The notes beneath the pieces are model-generated. The model saw nothing but the letters and a program-made list of their open reading frames with translations, ran no database searches and was not told where the DNA came from. A DNA stretch of 12,021 nt, from contig JAHBAQ020000084.1 in assembly GCA_018500045.2 (NCBI GenBank), positions 1 to 12,021 on the forward strand, written 5' to 3'. Of this stretch, positions 1-5,261 are shown piece after piece. A program made the position numbers and the translations under genes. This DNA comes from Candidatus Shapirobacteria bacterium (GTDB taxonomy: Bacteria; Patescibacteriota; Microgenomatia; UBA12405). Every line of letters starts with the position of its first letter. Within the stretch, counting starts at the first letter, position 1.

Positions 1-6
1 ATCTGG

Positions 7-12
7 TAAAAT
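7..12 (+). promoter_or_regulatory. -10 element of the CPVC gene
   Basis: TAAAAT preceded by TG-N (an extended -10 form) ends 6 nt before the ATG at 19. No ribosome binding site fits in between, so transcription probably starts at or next to the start codon. The -35 region lies outside the window. Confidence 0.45.
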
Positions 13-18
13 TAAAAG

Positions 19-525
19 ATGACAAATCTTATTTTATTTTTCTTAATATCTTTTGTTTCTTCTCTTTTTATTTTCACTGTTCCTACTTTTGCTCAATGCC
101 CAGTTTGTATAGTCACTGTTGGTGGGGGAATGTTTTTAGCTGACCGACTCGGTATTGACGATTTTTTGGTTTCTCTTTGGATTTCCGGGCTTAATGTCGC
201 CATTTCTTTTTGGTTAGCTACCAAAATCAAAAATCGTTTTCTTGGTAACCCGGTTATTTTATCCTTTTTAATGTATGGTCTGACTCTTGGTTATTTTATT
301 TTCACCCAACAAACCGGTTCGCCATCAAATCAAATTTTAGGTCTAGACAAAATTATTTTTGGTCAAACCCTAGGTCTATTTATCTGGTTTTTGGGTATTT
401 TTATTGATCGTTATTCTCGCAAACTCAATAGTGGTAAAATTCTTTTCCCATACCAAAAAGTTGTCTTCCCGGTTGGTATCCTGATTCTTCTTACTGTTTT
501 ATTTAAGTTTATTTTCAGTTTATAA
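19..525 (+). CDS. Secreted-then-membrane protein with an N-terminal CPVC motif, unknown function
   Basis: A 168-residue protein that I cannot assign to a named family. Residues 1-25 form a signal peptide (hydrophobic core, then TFA before Q26), so the mature chain would start at QCPVC. That puts a CxxC pair outside the membrane, right at the mature N terminus. A Gly-rich stretch and a GIDDF segment follow, then about four hydrophobic segments (near 47-66, 76-96, 113-130 and 147-167), so the rest is membrane-embedded. CxxC at such a place suggests a redox, metal or lipid-linked role, but nothing proves it. A hexamer TAAAAT at 7-12 lies 6 nt before the ATG and no Shine-Dalgarno is visible, which fits a leaderless start. 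The gene at 540 follows after 14 nt in the same direction. I recall similar CPVC membrane proteins in CPR genomes; that memory is unverified. Confidence 0.8.
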   Translation: MTNLILFFLISFVSSLFIFTVPTFAQCPVCIVTVGGGMFLADRLGIDDFLVSLWISGLNVAISFWLATKIKNRFLGNPVILSFLMYGLTLGYFIFTQQTGSPSNQILGLDKIIFGQTLGLFIWFLGIFIDRYSRKLNSGKILFPYQKVVFPVGILILLTVLFKFIFSL

Positions 526-534
526 ACTTAATTT
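501..534 (+). promoter_or_regulatory. Candidate response-regulator site and promoter before the gene at 540 (weaker copy)
   Basis: Half-site ATTTAAG (501-507) and half-site TTTTCAG (512-518) are 11 bp apart. A weak -10 (TAATTT, 529-534) starts 10 bp after the second half-site, and the ATG at 540 follows 5 nt after it. The segment 506-530 matches 9688-9712, upstream of the DUF5666 gene, at 23 of 25 positions, including inverted arms AGTTTAT and ATAAACT around a 9-nt spacer. The site overlaps the last codons of the CPVC gene, so coding constraint could explain part of it. Confidence 0.45.
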
Positions 535-539
535 AAATT

Positions 540-1064
540 ATGACCACTAATCAAGACCTCCAAAAATTTATTGATAAAGCCAAAAGTTTAGAAAAAGGCC
601 ATTCTATGGATCTTTCTTCTGGTGAAGATTTATCCGTAGCTATTATGAATCTTATTGGTATTGAAGAACATATGTTTTTCACTTCCCAAAAACTAGGGGA
701 TACTAAATATATTGAAGTTCTTAATACTGCCCGAGAAATGCGCAAAGAGTTGATGAAAAAAATCGTTAAAGAAGGCCAAGGCGAAGTTTGGTGTACCAGT
801 AAACACCTTCTTTCCGCTTCTATGCGTCTGATGGAAGTCGGTACTAAATATCTTACAAAAGGGGACACTAAAGAAGCTAATGAATACTTTAAAAAATCTT
901 TTGATCTTTACAATCTTTTTTGGGGTTTAAATCTTGGTATGGTTGATTCAAAACCAGAATCAATCAAATTAGAGAGTAAAAAAGACAAACCAGTTGCTAA
1001 AAAAGATCTTCTAGGCACCATCAGCAGTACTATTGGTAAAATCCTTGACTGTTGTCGCGAATAA
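540..1064 (+). CDS. Conserved-looking helical protein, unknown function
   Basis: A 174-residue soluble protein that I do not recognise. It reads as four or five amphipathic helices: about 2-16, 26-50 (with an EEHMFF segment), 57-78, 83-104 (a GEVWCTSKH motif leading into the helix) and 108-132. A Lys/Ser-rich linker (about 138-156) and a short hydrophobic tail ending LDCCRE follow. The Trp-Cys and His residues of GEVWCTSKH and the Cys pair at the end could bind a metal or take part in redox chemistry with the CPVC protein encoded 14 nt upstream. That link rests only on gene order. No Shine-Dalgarno is present. A degenerate copy of the two-component operator precedes it, so it may belong to the same regulon as the exporter at 6318-9680. 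It converges on the PspC gene with a 3-nt gap. Confidence 0.75.
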   Translation: MTTNQDLQKFIDKAKSLEKGHSMDLSSGEDLSVAIMNLIGIEEHMFFTSQKLGDTKYIEVLNTAREMRKELMKKIVKEGQGEVWCTSKHLLSASMRLMEVGTKYLTKGDTKEANEYFKKSFDLYNLFWGLNLGMVDSKPESIKLESKKDKPVAKKDLLGTISSTIGKILDCCRE

Positions 1065-1067
1065 AAA

Positions 1068-1514
1068 CTAATCTCTAAAAACGAGATAAGCTCCGACAAA
1101 AATTAAAATCCCCGGCCACACATAATCCCACCTAATCACCTCTGGTATTATTTTCTCCAAAAGTATCATTACCCCCAAAGCCATCAATATTATTCCCAGT
1201 ACACCGCCAGATTTTCTTGGACTTGTTTTAATTTCTTTTTTTATTTCTTTTGCCATATTTTTAGTTTTTTTACCTAAATCATTAACTATTTCTTTTACCT
1301 CATTATTTGTTTCAATTATAGCGCCGCCTTTCTTTAATGGCGTTACTATCCACAAAATTATATAAATTAATATTCCGCTTCCGCCGCCGATTACTAAAAG
1401 TACAAAAATCACTCTCACTAAAGTCACGTCCAAATCAAAATAATCCGCCAAACCACTACATACACCCGCAAATATTGCCTCATCTTCATTTCTGTATAAT
1501 TTTTTGTTTGTCAT
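1068..1514 (-). CDS. PspC-domain membrane protein
   Basis: A 148-residue inner-membrane protein. Residues 1-62 form a PspC domain: KKLYRNEDEAIFAGVCSGLA, then a D-x-D-x-T-x-V-R segment and a Gly-rich transmembrane helix ending in a TPLKKG boundary. A charged cytoplasmic linker (about 70-97) with many Lys/Glu follows. Residues 100-148 hold two short hydrophobic helices with W-P-G between them, as in the LiaF/DUF5668-type membrane modules often joined to PspC. Such proteins sense or answer envelope stress; the partner here is unknown because no PspA is encoded in the window. The ATG at 1514 is chosen because it gives the full PspC start and sits 7 nt after a -10 (TATACT on the minus strand). It is divergent from the GGDEF gene with 23 bp between the start codons. 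Confidence 0.88.
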   Translation of the reverse strand: MTNKKLYRNEDEAIFAGVCSGLADYFDLDVTLVRVIFVLLVIGGGSGILIYIILWIVTPLKKGGAIIETNNEVKEIVNDLGKKTKNMAKEIKKEIKTSPRKSGGVLGIILMALGVMILLEKIIPEVIRWDYVWPGILIFVGAYLVFRD

Positions 1515-1537
1515 ATAATCCAGTATATAATAAAACT
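1515..1537. promoter_or_regulatory. Overlapping divergent promoters, PspC gene and GGDEF gene
   Basis: The 23 bp between the two start codons contain TATAAT on the plus strand (1526-1531, 6 nt before the ATG at 1538) and TATACT on the minus strand (complement of 1522-1527, 7 nt before the ATG at 1514). The two -10 hexamers overlap by 2 bp, so both promoters probably cannot be open at once. Neither gene has room for a ribosome binding site. Confidence 0.6.
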
Positions 1538-2212
1538 ATGTCTGAAGGCAAAACCGAAAACCCCCAACCAATAATAAAATCTGGCCTCAACCCCGAAGAA
1601 TCAATCGGTGCCTTTGTTCTTAACGCTGCCGACAAATTGGCCGCTAAATTATCAGAAAGTACAATTGATCAATTAACTGGGTTAGAAAATCGCCGTGGCT
1701 TAGAAAGAGCCAAAGCTAATTTCGAAGTTGATCGCTATCCTGTTCTTTTTATTGCTGCTGATCTTGATCACTTAAAACTAATTAATGATAAATACGGCCA
1801 CGAAGCTGGTGATAAATATATTCTTTCATTTGTCAGACTTATTAAAGAGACATTCCGGCCAGACGACGGTGTATATCGTCTTGGTGGTGATGAATTCTTA
1901 ATTGCAGTTAAAAATACAAAAAACGATCCAGCCTTATCACCAGAAAACTTAAGCTCAAGAATAACCAATTCGTTAAAAGTTTTTAATGAAAAGAACTTAT
2001 CAGACGAAGATCCAAATAAAAGAATCGATCATCCTCTTGCTTTTACTTTTGCTATTGAATCAAGCCATTTAGTTAGCAGTTCTCAACGCCTTGAAGAAGT
2101 TAACCGTGCCATTAAAACAGCTGACGATAAAGAAGTTGGGTTAAAACAAGAAAAAAAAGACAAACAAAAAGCTCAGCAAAATTTAGTCGACCAGGCCTCT
2201 ACCAACGAATAG
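1538..2212 (+). CDS. GGDEF-domain protein, probable diguanylate cyclase
   Basis: A 224-residue cytoplasmic protein, probably making cyclic di-GMP from two GTP. After about 45 N-terminal residues comes the GGDEF domain: DQLTGLENRRGLE, then DLDHLKLINDKYGHEAGD with the metal-binding Asp, then RLGGDEF with an intact signature. RPDD lies five residues before GGDEF and matches the allosteric I-site RxxD. The C-terminal part is less typical (the usual GVA and ADxAMYxAK segments are degenerate) and ends in a charged Lys/Gln-rich tail. No membrane segment or sensor domain is attached. I chose the ATG at 1538 rather than the open frame from 1337, because the longer form would overlap the PspC gene antisense and encode low-complexity residues. 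A -10 lies 6 nt before this ATG. The last 40 bases overlap queH, which converges on it. Confidence 0.85.
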   Translation: MSEGKTENPQPIIKSGLNPEESIGAFVLNAADKLAAKLSESTIDQLTGLENRRGLERAKANFEVDRYPVLFIAADLDHLKLINDKYGHEAGDKYILSFVRLIKETFRPDDGVYRLGGDEFLIAVKNTKNDPALSPENLSSRITNSLKVFNEKNLSDEDPNKRIDHPLAFTFAIESSHLVSSSQRLEEVNRAIKTADDKEVGLKQEKKDKQKAQQNLVDQASTNE

Positions 2213-2700
2213 CAACAACCACAATAATTTTGTTTATAAAATCCTGTAGTTTTTAACTCACTTGAAACATTTTCTGGTACCAAAAATTTAATTCCAAATT
2301 TTTCTTCTAAATTTTCTCCTATTTCTATAATCTTATTTTTATTTTGGTAATGACTGGTTACCAGAGTAGAGGATATTACCTCAAAACCATTCTTTTTGGC
2401 GTATTCAAACGTCTTTCCTAATCTCAACTTCCAACAATTCTCACATCTGTTTTTGTTTTTAAGACTTCCGCCCTTTTTTATTTCCCTAAACCATTCCTTC
2501 GGACTCCAATCCGGCACTACTAATTTAATTTTATTTTCTTCACCAATTTTTTGAGCCGCTTTCAGTCTGGCTAAATACTCCGCTCTTGGATGAATGTTTG
2601 GATTATAAAAATAACCCACCACCTCTATTGATTCACCTTTCAGTGAATCGGCCATTTTCAGTAAACAATCTGCACAACAAGTATGAATTAGTATCTTCAT
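2173..2700 (-). CDS. queH: Epoxyqueuosine reductase QueH
   Basis: A 175-residue enzyme of the QueH (DUF208) family, which reduces epoxyqueuosine to queuosine at position 34 of tRNA-Tyr, -His, -Asn and -Asp. The family is an oxygen-insensitive iron-sulfur alternative to QueG. The family cysteines are present: HTCCADC (C8, C9, C12), RCENCW (C86, C89) and YCGCCYSL (C160, C162, C163). The YFYNPNIHPRAEY segment and the WFREIKKG region also fit. The ATG at 2700 starts the HTCC core correctly; the frame stays open to 2748, but those extra residues are translation of a palindromic repeat. It lies 51 nt downstream of tyrS on the same strand, which suits a shared transcript because both proteins act on tRNA-Tyr. 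Its 3' end overlaps the GGDEF gene by 40 nt. No queuosine synthesis gene is in the window. Confidence 0.88.
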   Translation of the reverse strand: MKILIHTCCADCLLKMADSLKGESIEVVGYFYNPNIHPRAEYLARLKAAQKIGEENKIKLVVPDWSPKEWFREIKKGGSLKNKNRCENCWKLRLGKTFEYAKKNGFEVISSTLVTSHYQNKNKIIEIGENLEEKFGIKFLVPENVSSELKTTGFYKQNYCGCCYSLVEAWSTKFC

Positions 2701-2722
2701 AAGAATTCTTAATTTAAAATAG

Positions 2723-2769
2723 GCTCCCTTGTCAAGGGGAGCTGTCACGATTTATCGTGACTGAGGGGT
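2723..2769. repeat. Palindromic intergenic repeat, copy A
   Basis: Hairpin 1 pairs 2723-2730 with 2735-2742 (GCTCCCTT with AGGGGAGC, one G-T pair). Hairpin 2 pairs 2744-2750 with 2755-2761 (GTCACGA with TCGTGAC, loop TTTA). The tail GAGGGGTTT follows. The layout (hairpin 1, hairpin 2, AC-A/T-GAG-A/G-GGTTT tail) is shared with 5206-5258. It lies between tyrS and queH and runs into tyrS, so the last residues of TyrRS (QTPQSR) and its stop codon are written in repeat sequence. It could also act as an attenuator between the two genes. Confidence 0.7.
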
Positions 2770-3918
2770 TTGTCCTAAAAATTCCTTCATCTTCTCCAAC
2801 CCCTCTTTCACTTCTGGTCTTTCAAAATGTTTTCTGGCTGGTTCCAATTTTTCAATCAACCAATCAGCTAAACCATTTTTCAAATCCAATGGGAATAGTT
2901 TTCCAGATTTGTAATCCTCAATCAATTGATCAACTTCGGTGTATACAATATCTCCACCAAATTTTTCCGGTCGAGAAATTTTAAAATTACCAGTTTTTTC
3001 TCCCCAGAACACCAATGTTTCTACCCAATTAATTAATGGATTAAATTCAATTTCTTGTGGTGGTGCATAAGCTTTTTTAATTTTTTCTCTAATTTCCTCT
3101 GGAGTATCGTGAATAAACACTGCACTGTTCGGTTTTGATTTACTCATTTTCAACGATTCTTCTACTGCAATCTCTCGACCTTCTTCAACCGCTTTTTTAT
3201 CTTGTTTAATATCTTTATCTGGCCCAGTTAAACCGGCAATCAAATTTTGATGTATCGCAATTGGTGAAATTATTTCACCTTTAGCATTTTTTAACGGATT
3301 AATCGTTAATTTTTTTGCCACATCTTTGGCGATCACATGTGCCTTCCTTTGGTCCATACCCGCGTGAGCGATATTCGCTCCCAAAGTAAAAATATCAGCT
3401 ACTTGTAATGGTGGGTAAAATAAAGTCGACATACTTACATCAGTTCCTTGAGTTTTTCCCATAATTGAAATCGATCTCAAGTTTCTTGATAGAGTCACAT
3501 TTTTACCCACTTCCATAAATGTTTCCCAGTGAATCAAGTTATTTTCATACAGCTCTTTTCCAGTCACAAATTCTACCTGACTCTCATCTACTCCAAAACA
3601 TTTTAACGACGCAATTAATCCTTGTTTAAAGTAACCTTCTGTGGCAATTCTAATATTTTCCCAGTTCCCACCTAATTTATTATTTAAGTAAGAATGAAAA
3701 TCCGCCAAAAGTATTTTACATTTCACCCCGGCTTTCAAAAAATCAGCAATCTTACCCATCGACATTAACCCTGTCCCTAAATGAATTAACCCAGAAATCT
3801 CAAAACCAATATAGTGATTTAACTCAGTTCCTGATTCTATTAATTTTTTTAGATCCTCTTCAGTCAACAATTCTTGACAATTGCGACTAATAAGGTGAAT
3901 TTTTTCTTCAACAATCAT
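2752..3918 (-). CDS. tyrS: Tyrosyl-tRNA synthetase, archaeal/eukaryotic type
   Basis: A 388-residue class I synthetase that charges tRNA-Tyr. The ATP-binding signature appears as HLGTG (46-50) and KMSKS (257-261). Residues known to bind tyrosine in the Methanocaldococcus jannaschii enzyme are matched: Y36 in YIGFE, and Y168, Q172 and D175 in YPPLQVAD. GMDQRKAH (187-194) and the RPEKFGGD segment followed by FPLDLKNGLADWL are also archaeal-type TyrRS sequence. The bacterial C-terminal S4 domain is absent. The enzyme is longer than the archaeal form (about 306 residues in M. jannaschii), partly through an insert at about 210-256 before KMSKS. The ATG at 3918 lies 5 nt after a TATACT hexamer and has no Shine-Dalgarno. 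TrpRS is unlikely because the tyrosine pocket is intact. The last six residues derive from a palindromic repeat. Confidence 0.93.
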   Translation of the reverse strand: MIVEEKIHLISRNCQELLTEEDLKKLIESGTELNHYIGFEISGLIHLGTGLMSMGKIADFLKAGVKCKILLADFHSYLNNKLGGNWENIRIATEGYFKQGLIASLKCFGVDESQVEFVTGKELYENNLIHWETFMEVGKNVTLSRNLRSISIMGKTQGTDVSMSTLFYPPLQVADIFTLGANIAHAGMDQRKAHVIAKDVAKKLTINPLKNAKGEIISPIAIHQNLIAGLTGPDKDIKQDKKAVEEGREIAVEESLKMSKSKPNSAVFIHDTPEEIREKIKKAYAPPQEIEFNPLINWVETLVFWGEKTGNFKISRPEKFGGDIVYTEVDQLIEDYKSGKLFPLDLKNGLADWLIEKLEPARKHFERPEVKEGLEKMKEFLGQTPQSR

Positions 3919-3923
3919 GGCTA

Positions 3924-3934
3924 AGTATAAAATA
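3924..3934 (-). promoter_or_regulatory. -10 region of tyrS
   Basis: On the minus strand TATTTTATACT ends 5 nt before the tyrS ATG. TATACT (complement of 3924-3929) is the best -10; TATTTT five bases upstream is an alternative that would give a normal 10-nt gap to the ATG. No Shine-Dalgarno lies between. Confidence 0.4.
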
Positions 3935-3967
3935 CTAACTAAATTTTTTCCAGTCCTACCTTACTTT

Positions 3968-4426
3968 TTATTTGTAGTACTCTTTTACTTGGAACAAAAT
4001 ATACCAGGATATTGCTGTCCCGATTATTAAATTACCCAAATCCATACTTAGTAATTTCCCTACAGCATTAATCAAACTTACCCAAAATAATATTCTCCAG
4101 GCTTTAATTTGTCTCTTAAATAATCCTGGAATCACCGATAATGCCAAAATTCCTCCCACTAAACCAAATAAAACTGATAAAGTATAACCAAAACCCATCG
4201 TTACTCCGCCCAAAAATGCTACCGGAGTAAAGAAAGACATTCCTAATAATGCCAACACCATTGGGATAATTACTACCAAACTAATCAAGGACAAATACGG
4301 CGCAATAGTTACAATCACTTCCTTGGCTTTTTTAGGTAAAGTCCAAAGCTTTCCCACAAAAATTTCTTCTAATTTGATTTCTAAATCACCAATCATACCT
4401 TTTATATCTTGTTTTTCTTGTTTCAT
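3968..4426 (-). CDS. Small multi-pass membrane protein, unknown function
   Basis: A 152-residue protein. The first 38 residues are charged and cytoplasmic in character (two Lys/Glu-rich helices, then LPKKAKEVIV). About four hydrophobic segments follow: near 39-63, 65-90 (Gly-rich, FLGGV), 90-105 and 110-148, with KRQIKAWR as a basic loop after the third. The protein ends FQVKEYYK. I recall similar small membrane proteins with this ending in Microgenomates genomes, with no known function; no motif points to a transporter or enzyme. The ATG at 4426 sits 7 nt after TAAAAT on the minus strand, the leaderless pattern seen elsewhere in the window. It is divergent from the response regulator gene, with the operator for that regulator in the shared 77-bp gap. 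tyrS follows after 49 nt but has its own -10. Confidence 0.78.
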   Translation of the reverse strand: MKQEKQDIKGMIGDLEIKLEEIFVGKLWTLPKKAKEVIVTIAPYLSLISLVVIIPMVLALLGMSFFTPVAFLGGVTMGFGYTLSVLFGLVGGILALSVIPGLFKRQIKAWRILFWVSLINAVGKLLSMDLGNLIIGTAISWYILFQVKEYYK

Positions 4427-4433
4427 TAACTAA

Positions 4434-4439
4434 ATTTTA
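4434..4439 (-). promoter_or_regulatory. -10 element of the small membrane protein gene
   Basis: TAAAAT on the minus strand ends 7 nt before the ATG at 4426. No Shine-Dalgarno is present. Confidence 0.42.
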
Positions 4440-4463
4440 CCTTATTTTTAAATTAAAACCAGA

Positions 4464-4496
4464 TTTTCAGTTTATTTTCAGTCAAGCAACTATAAT
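4464..4496 (+). promoter_or_regulatory. Response-regulator operator and promoter of the two-component operon
   Basis: Two exact TTTTCAG half-sites at 4464-4470 and 4475-4481 are 11 bp apart and are followed, 9 bp later, by a perfect TATAAT (4491-4496). The ATG at 4504 is 7 nt further on. The half-sites occupy the -35 region and no good -35 hexamer is seen, so activation by the regulator itself is likely. A 21-base block here (4463-4483) is identical to 9682-9702. Confidence 0.7.
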
Positions 4497-4503
4497 ATAA
4501 CCT

Positions 4504-5172
4504 ATGAAACTCCTTATCGTCGAAGACGAACATCTTATTGCCACTTCCCTTAAAAAGGGACTAGAGCAAGAACGTTATACTGTTGATATTGCTTTTGATG
4601 GACTTGAAGGTTACGACTTAGCTGCCTCTGGTGAATACGACATTATTCTCCTCGATCTTATGTTGCCCGGTCTTGACGGTGTTTCTATTTGTCAAAAGCT
4701 TCGTTCTGAAAATATTCACACCCCCATTTTAATGCTCACTGCCAAAAGTCAACTTGATGATAAAGTTAAAGGTTTTGATGTTGGTGCTGATGATTATTTA
4801 ACCAAACCTTTTGCTTTTGAAGAACTTTTAGCTCGAATTCGAGCTCTTAGTCGCCGACCTCAACAAACCACTAATAAAGTTTTATCTTTGGCTGACTTAA
4901 CCATCGATACCACCAACTATCAAGTCAAAAGAGGAACCAAAGACATCCGTCTTTCTAGTAAAGAATATTCTTTATTAGAATGTCTCGTTCGTCATGCTGG
5001 ACAAATTCTTAATAAAGATCAACTTATTCAGTATGTTTGGAGTTATGAATCAGACATTTTACCTAACACTGTCGAAGTCTATATCCGCAATCTTCGTCAA
5101 AAAATTGATCAACCATTTAAGAAAAAACTTATCCAAACCATCCGTGGATTTGGTTACAAAATTAGTGAATAA
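4504..5172 (+). CDS. OmpR/PhoB-family response regulator
   Basis: A 222-residue DNA-binding regulator. The receiver domain (1-118) has the acidic pocket E7/D8, the phospho-acceptor D51 in LLDLMLPG, T79 in LMLTA and K101 in LTKPF. The C-terminal winged helix (about 126-221) shows the OmpR-family pattern: LSSKEYSLLECLVRHAGQ, LNKDQLIQYVW, then NTVEVYIRNLRQKID and IRGFGYKI. All catalytic residues are present, so it should be phosphorylated by the histidine kinase encoded next and then bind tandem 11-bp repeats. Such repeats lie in its own promoter, before the adaptor gene and before the DUF5666 gene. The start is fixed by the MKLLIVEDE opening and a TATAAT 7 nt upstream, with no Shine-Dalgarno. 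The subfamily (PhoB, CusR, QseB or BaeR-like) cannot be settled by reading. Confidence 0.95.
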   Translation: MKLLIVEDEHLIATSLKKGLEQERYTVDIAFDGLEGYDLAASGEYDIILLDLMLPGLDGVSICQKLRSENIHTPILMLTAKSQLDDKVKGFDVGADDYLTKPFAFEELLARIRALSRRPQQTTNKVLSLADLTIDTTNYQVKRGTKDIRLSSKEYSLLECLVRHAGQILNKDQLIQYVWSYESDILPNTVEVYIRNLRQKIDQPFKKKLIQTIRGFGYKISE

Positions 5173-5205
5173 TATAAATATAAAAATTTTTTTTAAATTA
5201 AAACT

Positions 5206-5258
5206 TCTCCCTTTTTTAAAGGGAGATACCCTGAGTTTATCGGGGAACAGAGAGGTTT
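5206..5258. repeat. Palindromic intergenic repeat, copy B, overlapping the kinase ribosome binding site
   Basis: Hairpin 1 pairs 5206-5214 with 5218-5226 (TCTCCCTTT with AAAGGGAGA). Hairpin 2 pairs 5229-5234 with 5240-5245 (CCCTGA with TCGGGG, one G-T pair). The tail ACAGAGAGGTTT follows. The layout matches copy A at 2723-2769, in the same orientation. AGAGG of the tail (5251-5255) lies 6 nt before the kinase ATG and can pair with the 16S anti-Shine-Dalgarno, so the repeat appears to supply the ribosome binding site. The hairpins may also tune read-through between regulator and kinase. Confidence 0.65.
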
Positions 5259-5261
5259 CTT

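Noticed and set aside
503..531. Terminator between the CPVC gene and the gene at 540
   Set aside because: A 10-bp inverted repeat exists, but its stem is almost all A-T and has no T-run. The near-copy at 9688-9712 fits an operator better.
1073..1086. Possible terminator hairpin ATCTC-N7-GAGAT between the convergent genes
   Set aside because: Only 5 bp with a long loop, inside the end of the PspC coding sequence and without a useful T-run.
1337..1537. Long N-terminal extension of the GGDEF gene (open frame from 1337)
   Set aside because: It would be antisense to the PspC coding sequence, encodes low-complexity basic residues, and a good -10 and ATG lie at 1526-1540.
2701..2748. Upstream start for queH at 2748
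   Set aside because: The added residues are translation of a palindromic repeat, and the family begins right at the MKILIHTCC core.
2752..3918. Tryptophanyl-tRNA synthetase as the identity of this gene
   Set aside because: TrpRS is the nearest relative, but the tyrosine-binding Y, Q and D residues and the archaeal TyrRS C-terminal motifs are all present.
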